NCBI GenBank assembly: GCA_002441545.1
Contig: DJWL01000174.1
Coordinates: 1-7,176 of the forward strand
Direction: 5' to 3'
Length of the DNA stretch: 7,176 nt
From: Flavobacteriaceae bacterium UBA6231
GTDB taxonomy: Bacteria > Bacteroidota > Bacteroidia > Flavobacteriales > Flavobacteriaceae
Part shown: positions 6,334-7,176 of the stretch, piece after piece
Numbering within the stretch: position 1 is the stretch's first letter
How the letters are laid out: each line of letters begins with the position of its first letter
Made by a program: the position numbers and the translations under genes
Notes under the pieces: generated by a model
What the model was told of the DNA's origin: nothing
The model's input: only the letters and a program-made list of their open reading frames with translations
Databases searched by the model: none

Positions 6334-7176
6334 TTATAAAGTTGTAAGATACCAAATGCTAAATGCTATTAAAAAAATAATTCCTAACCAACTTAATATA
6401 TGTAGTTGTATAGATGGACGCCATTCTTTTGGTGTATGATCACTTGATATGAGTTTATAATTAATAATGGCATAGAATGGTGCTGTAATGAAGGATAATA
6501 TGGTAGCTATTTTAATTAGTAATCCCATTTCAGAATCTAGAAAGAAAAAGATGCAAATGGTTCCTATGGTTAATATAAGAATCCATATTAAATAACCATA
6601 TTTTGAAGATTGATTAAATAATAATTTTGTTGTTCTGTCCATAACTCTTGGAGAAGCATCTAATGTGGTAATGGTAGTGCTAAACATAGTTGTGAAAGCG
6701 GCAATAGCTATAATATAATGTGCCCAGTTTCCTAAACTTTTAGTGTACAAATCTATTAACTGACCAGAAAAAACACCTGCTGAAGCGCTAAATGTTTCAC
6801 CACTATTAAACATTATTAAAGCTCCTAACGCAAGAAATCCAATTCCAATAATGATAGTGCTTAGATATCCTATATTAAAGTCAAATAAGGCAGATTTTGT
6901 ATTGTACTTTTTTGTGTCTTTGTTCTTTTCTATAGCCCATAAAGATTGCCATACTGAAACATCCAATGGAGCAGGCATCCAACCCATAAAGGCAATTAAA
7001 AAAGCAATTTCTAAACCACTATTTGGAAGAATTTGTTTAAATGAAAGTGGACTTGAGTTATTTGAAAGTGCCATATAAACAGCAATAATTGTACTAATTG
7101 TTAGCGTAAATACAATTATTTTCATAAGCTTATCTAACAATTTGTATTTGCCTACAACTAGTAATGATAAACAAAT
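6334..7176 (-). CDS. Nramp-family divalent metal transporter, C-terminal part (5' end beyond right edge)
   Basis: An inner-membrane transporter of the Nramp (MntH-like) family, which usually imports Mn2+ or Fe2+ with protons. The 280 visible residues run in frame through the right edge; a TTG at 7140 is internal, since the residues before it (SLLVVGKYKLLDKLMK) continue a family-typical loop. Seven hydrophobic spans are visible at about 20-37, 55-68, 100-123, 148-174, 195-213, 217-243 and 258-280, fitting TM5-TM11 of an Nramp fold. The segment MGWMPAPLD (64-72) sits where classical members have the TM6 MPH substrate motif, but its His is replaced. TTLDASPR (170-177) marks the region I would assign to TM8. 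The N-terminal part with the TM1 DPGN motif is off the window, so substrate cannot be assigned; Mg2+, Mn2+ and Fe2+ all remain possible. It ends 49 bp before lipA on the same strand, with a lipA promoter in between and no clear terminator hairpin. Confidence 0.85.
   Translation of the reverse strand: MCLSLLVVGKYKLLDKLMKIIVFTLTISTIIAVYMALSNNSSPLSFKQILPNSGLEIAFLIAFMGWMPAPLDVSVWQSLWAIEKNKDTKKYNTKSALFDFNIGYLSTIIIGIGFLALGALIMFNSGETFSASAGVFSGQLIDLYTKSLGNWAHYIIAIAAFTTMFSTTITTLDASPRVMDRTTKLLFNQSSKYGYLIWILILTIGTICIFFFLDSEMGLLIKIATILSFITAPFYAIINYKLISSDHTPKEWRPSIQLHILSWLGIIFLIAFSIWYLTTL

Noticed and set aside
7138..7140. TTG as start codon of the transporter, giving a 268-residue complete protein.
   Set aside because: The frame stays open to the right edge and the twelve residues upstream continue a family-typical loop and membrane segment, so the gene is cut by the window.
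1..7176. Search by eye for tRNA or rRNA genes, CRISPR arrays, insertion sequences, long direct or inverted repeats, and riboswitches.
   Set aside because: Coding genes fill almost the whole window, gaps are at most about 137 bp, and none shows repeat units, transposase remnants or conserved RNA folds.

Overview
The window looks like ordinary chromosomal sequence from a low-GC, Gram-negative member of the Bacteroidetes, most likely a marine-type Flavobacteriaceae. The reasons are: a very AT-rich composition; a lipid A biosynthesis gene (lpxK); start sites without clear Shine-Dalgarno sequences; several upstream TAnnTTTG boxes, the Bacteroidetes sigma-A -7 element; and protein sequences of flavobacterial flavour, such as a TPR-containing hybrid histidine kinase and a GAPDH with the SCTTNNAAP active-site variant. 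The genus cannot be named from the sequence alone.

Layout. (i) 1-993, minus: a Nif3-family dinuclear-metal protein, cut off by the left edge just as its last metal-binding motif is reached. (ii) 994-1130: a divergent promoter region. (iii) 1131-2141, plus: lpxK, lipid A 4'-kinase. (iv) 2131-4359, minus: a membrane-bound TPR hybrid sensor histidine kinase with a C-terminal receiver, whose 3' end overlaps lpxK tail-to-tail by 11 bp. (v) 4387-5403, minus: gap, NAD-type glyceraldehyde-3-phosphate dehydrogenase. (vi) 5406-6284, minus: lipA, lipoyl synthase. (vii) 6334-7176, minus: the C-terminal part of an Nramp-family metal transporter, whose start lies beyond the right edge.

How the genes fit together. 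lipA and gap are separated by 2 nt and look like one transcript, driven by a good sigma-A promoter just upstream of lipA. Both serve central carbon metabolism: GAPDH in glycolysis or gluconeogenesis, and LipA making the cofactor of pyruvate and 2-oxoglutarate dehydrogenases. The kinase follows 27 nt after gap on the same strand and has its own -7 box in the gap, so it may be read from gap and also independently. LpxK makes lipid A for the outer membrane. Nothing ties the Nif3 protein or the Nramp transporter to the others beyond adjacency.

No RNA gene, mobile element, CRISPR array, long repeat or convincing intrinsic terminator was found. There is no stretch over 300 bp without a gene. I see no new multi-gene system here. 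The points worth a second look are small: start-codon choices, a recurring promoter-to-start spacing, the tail-to-tail overlap, and residue substitutions in the transporter, GAPDH and Nif3 proteins.
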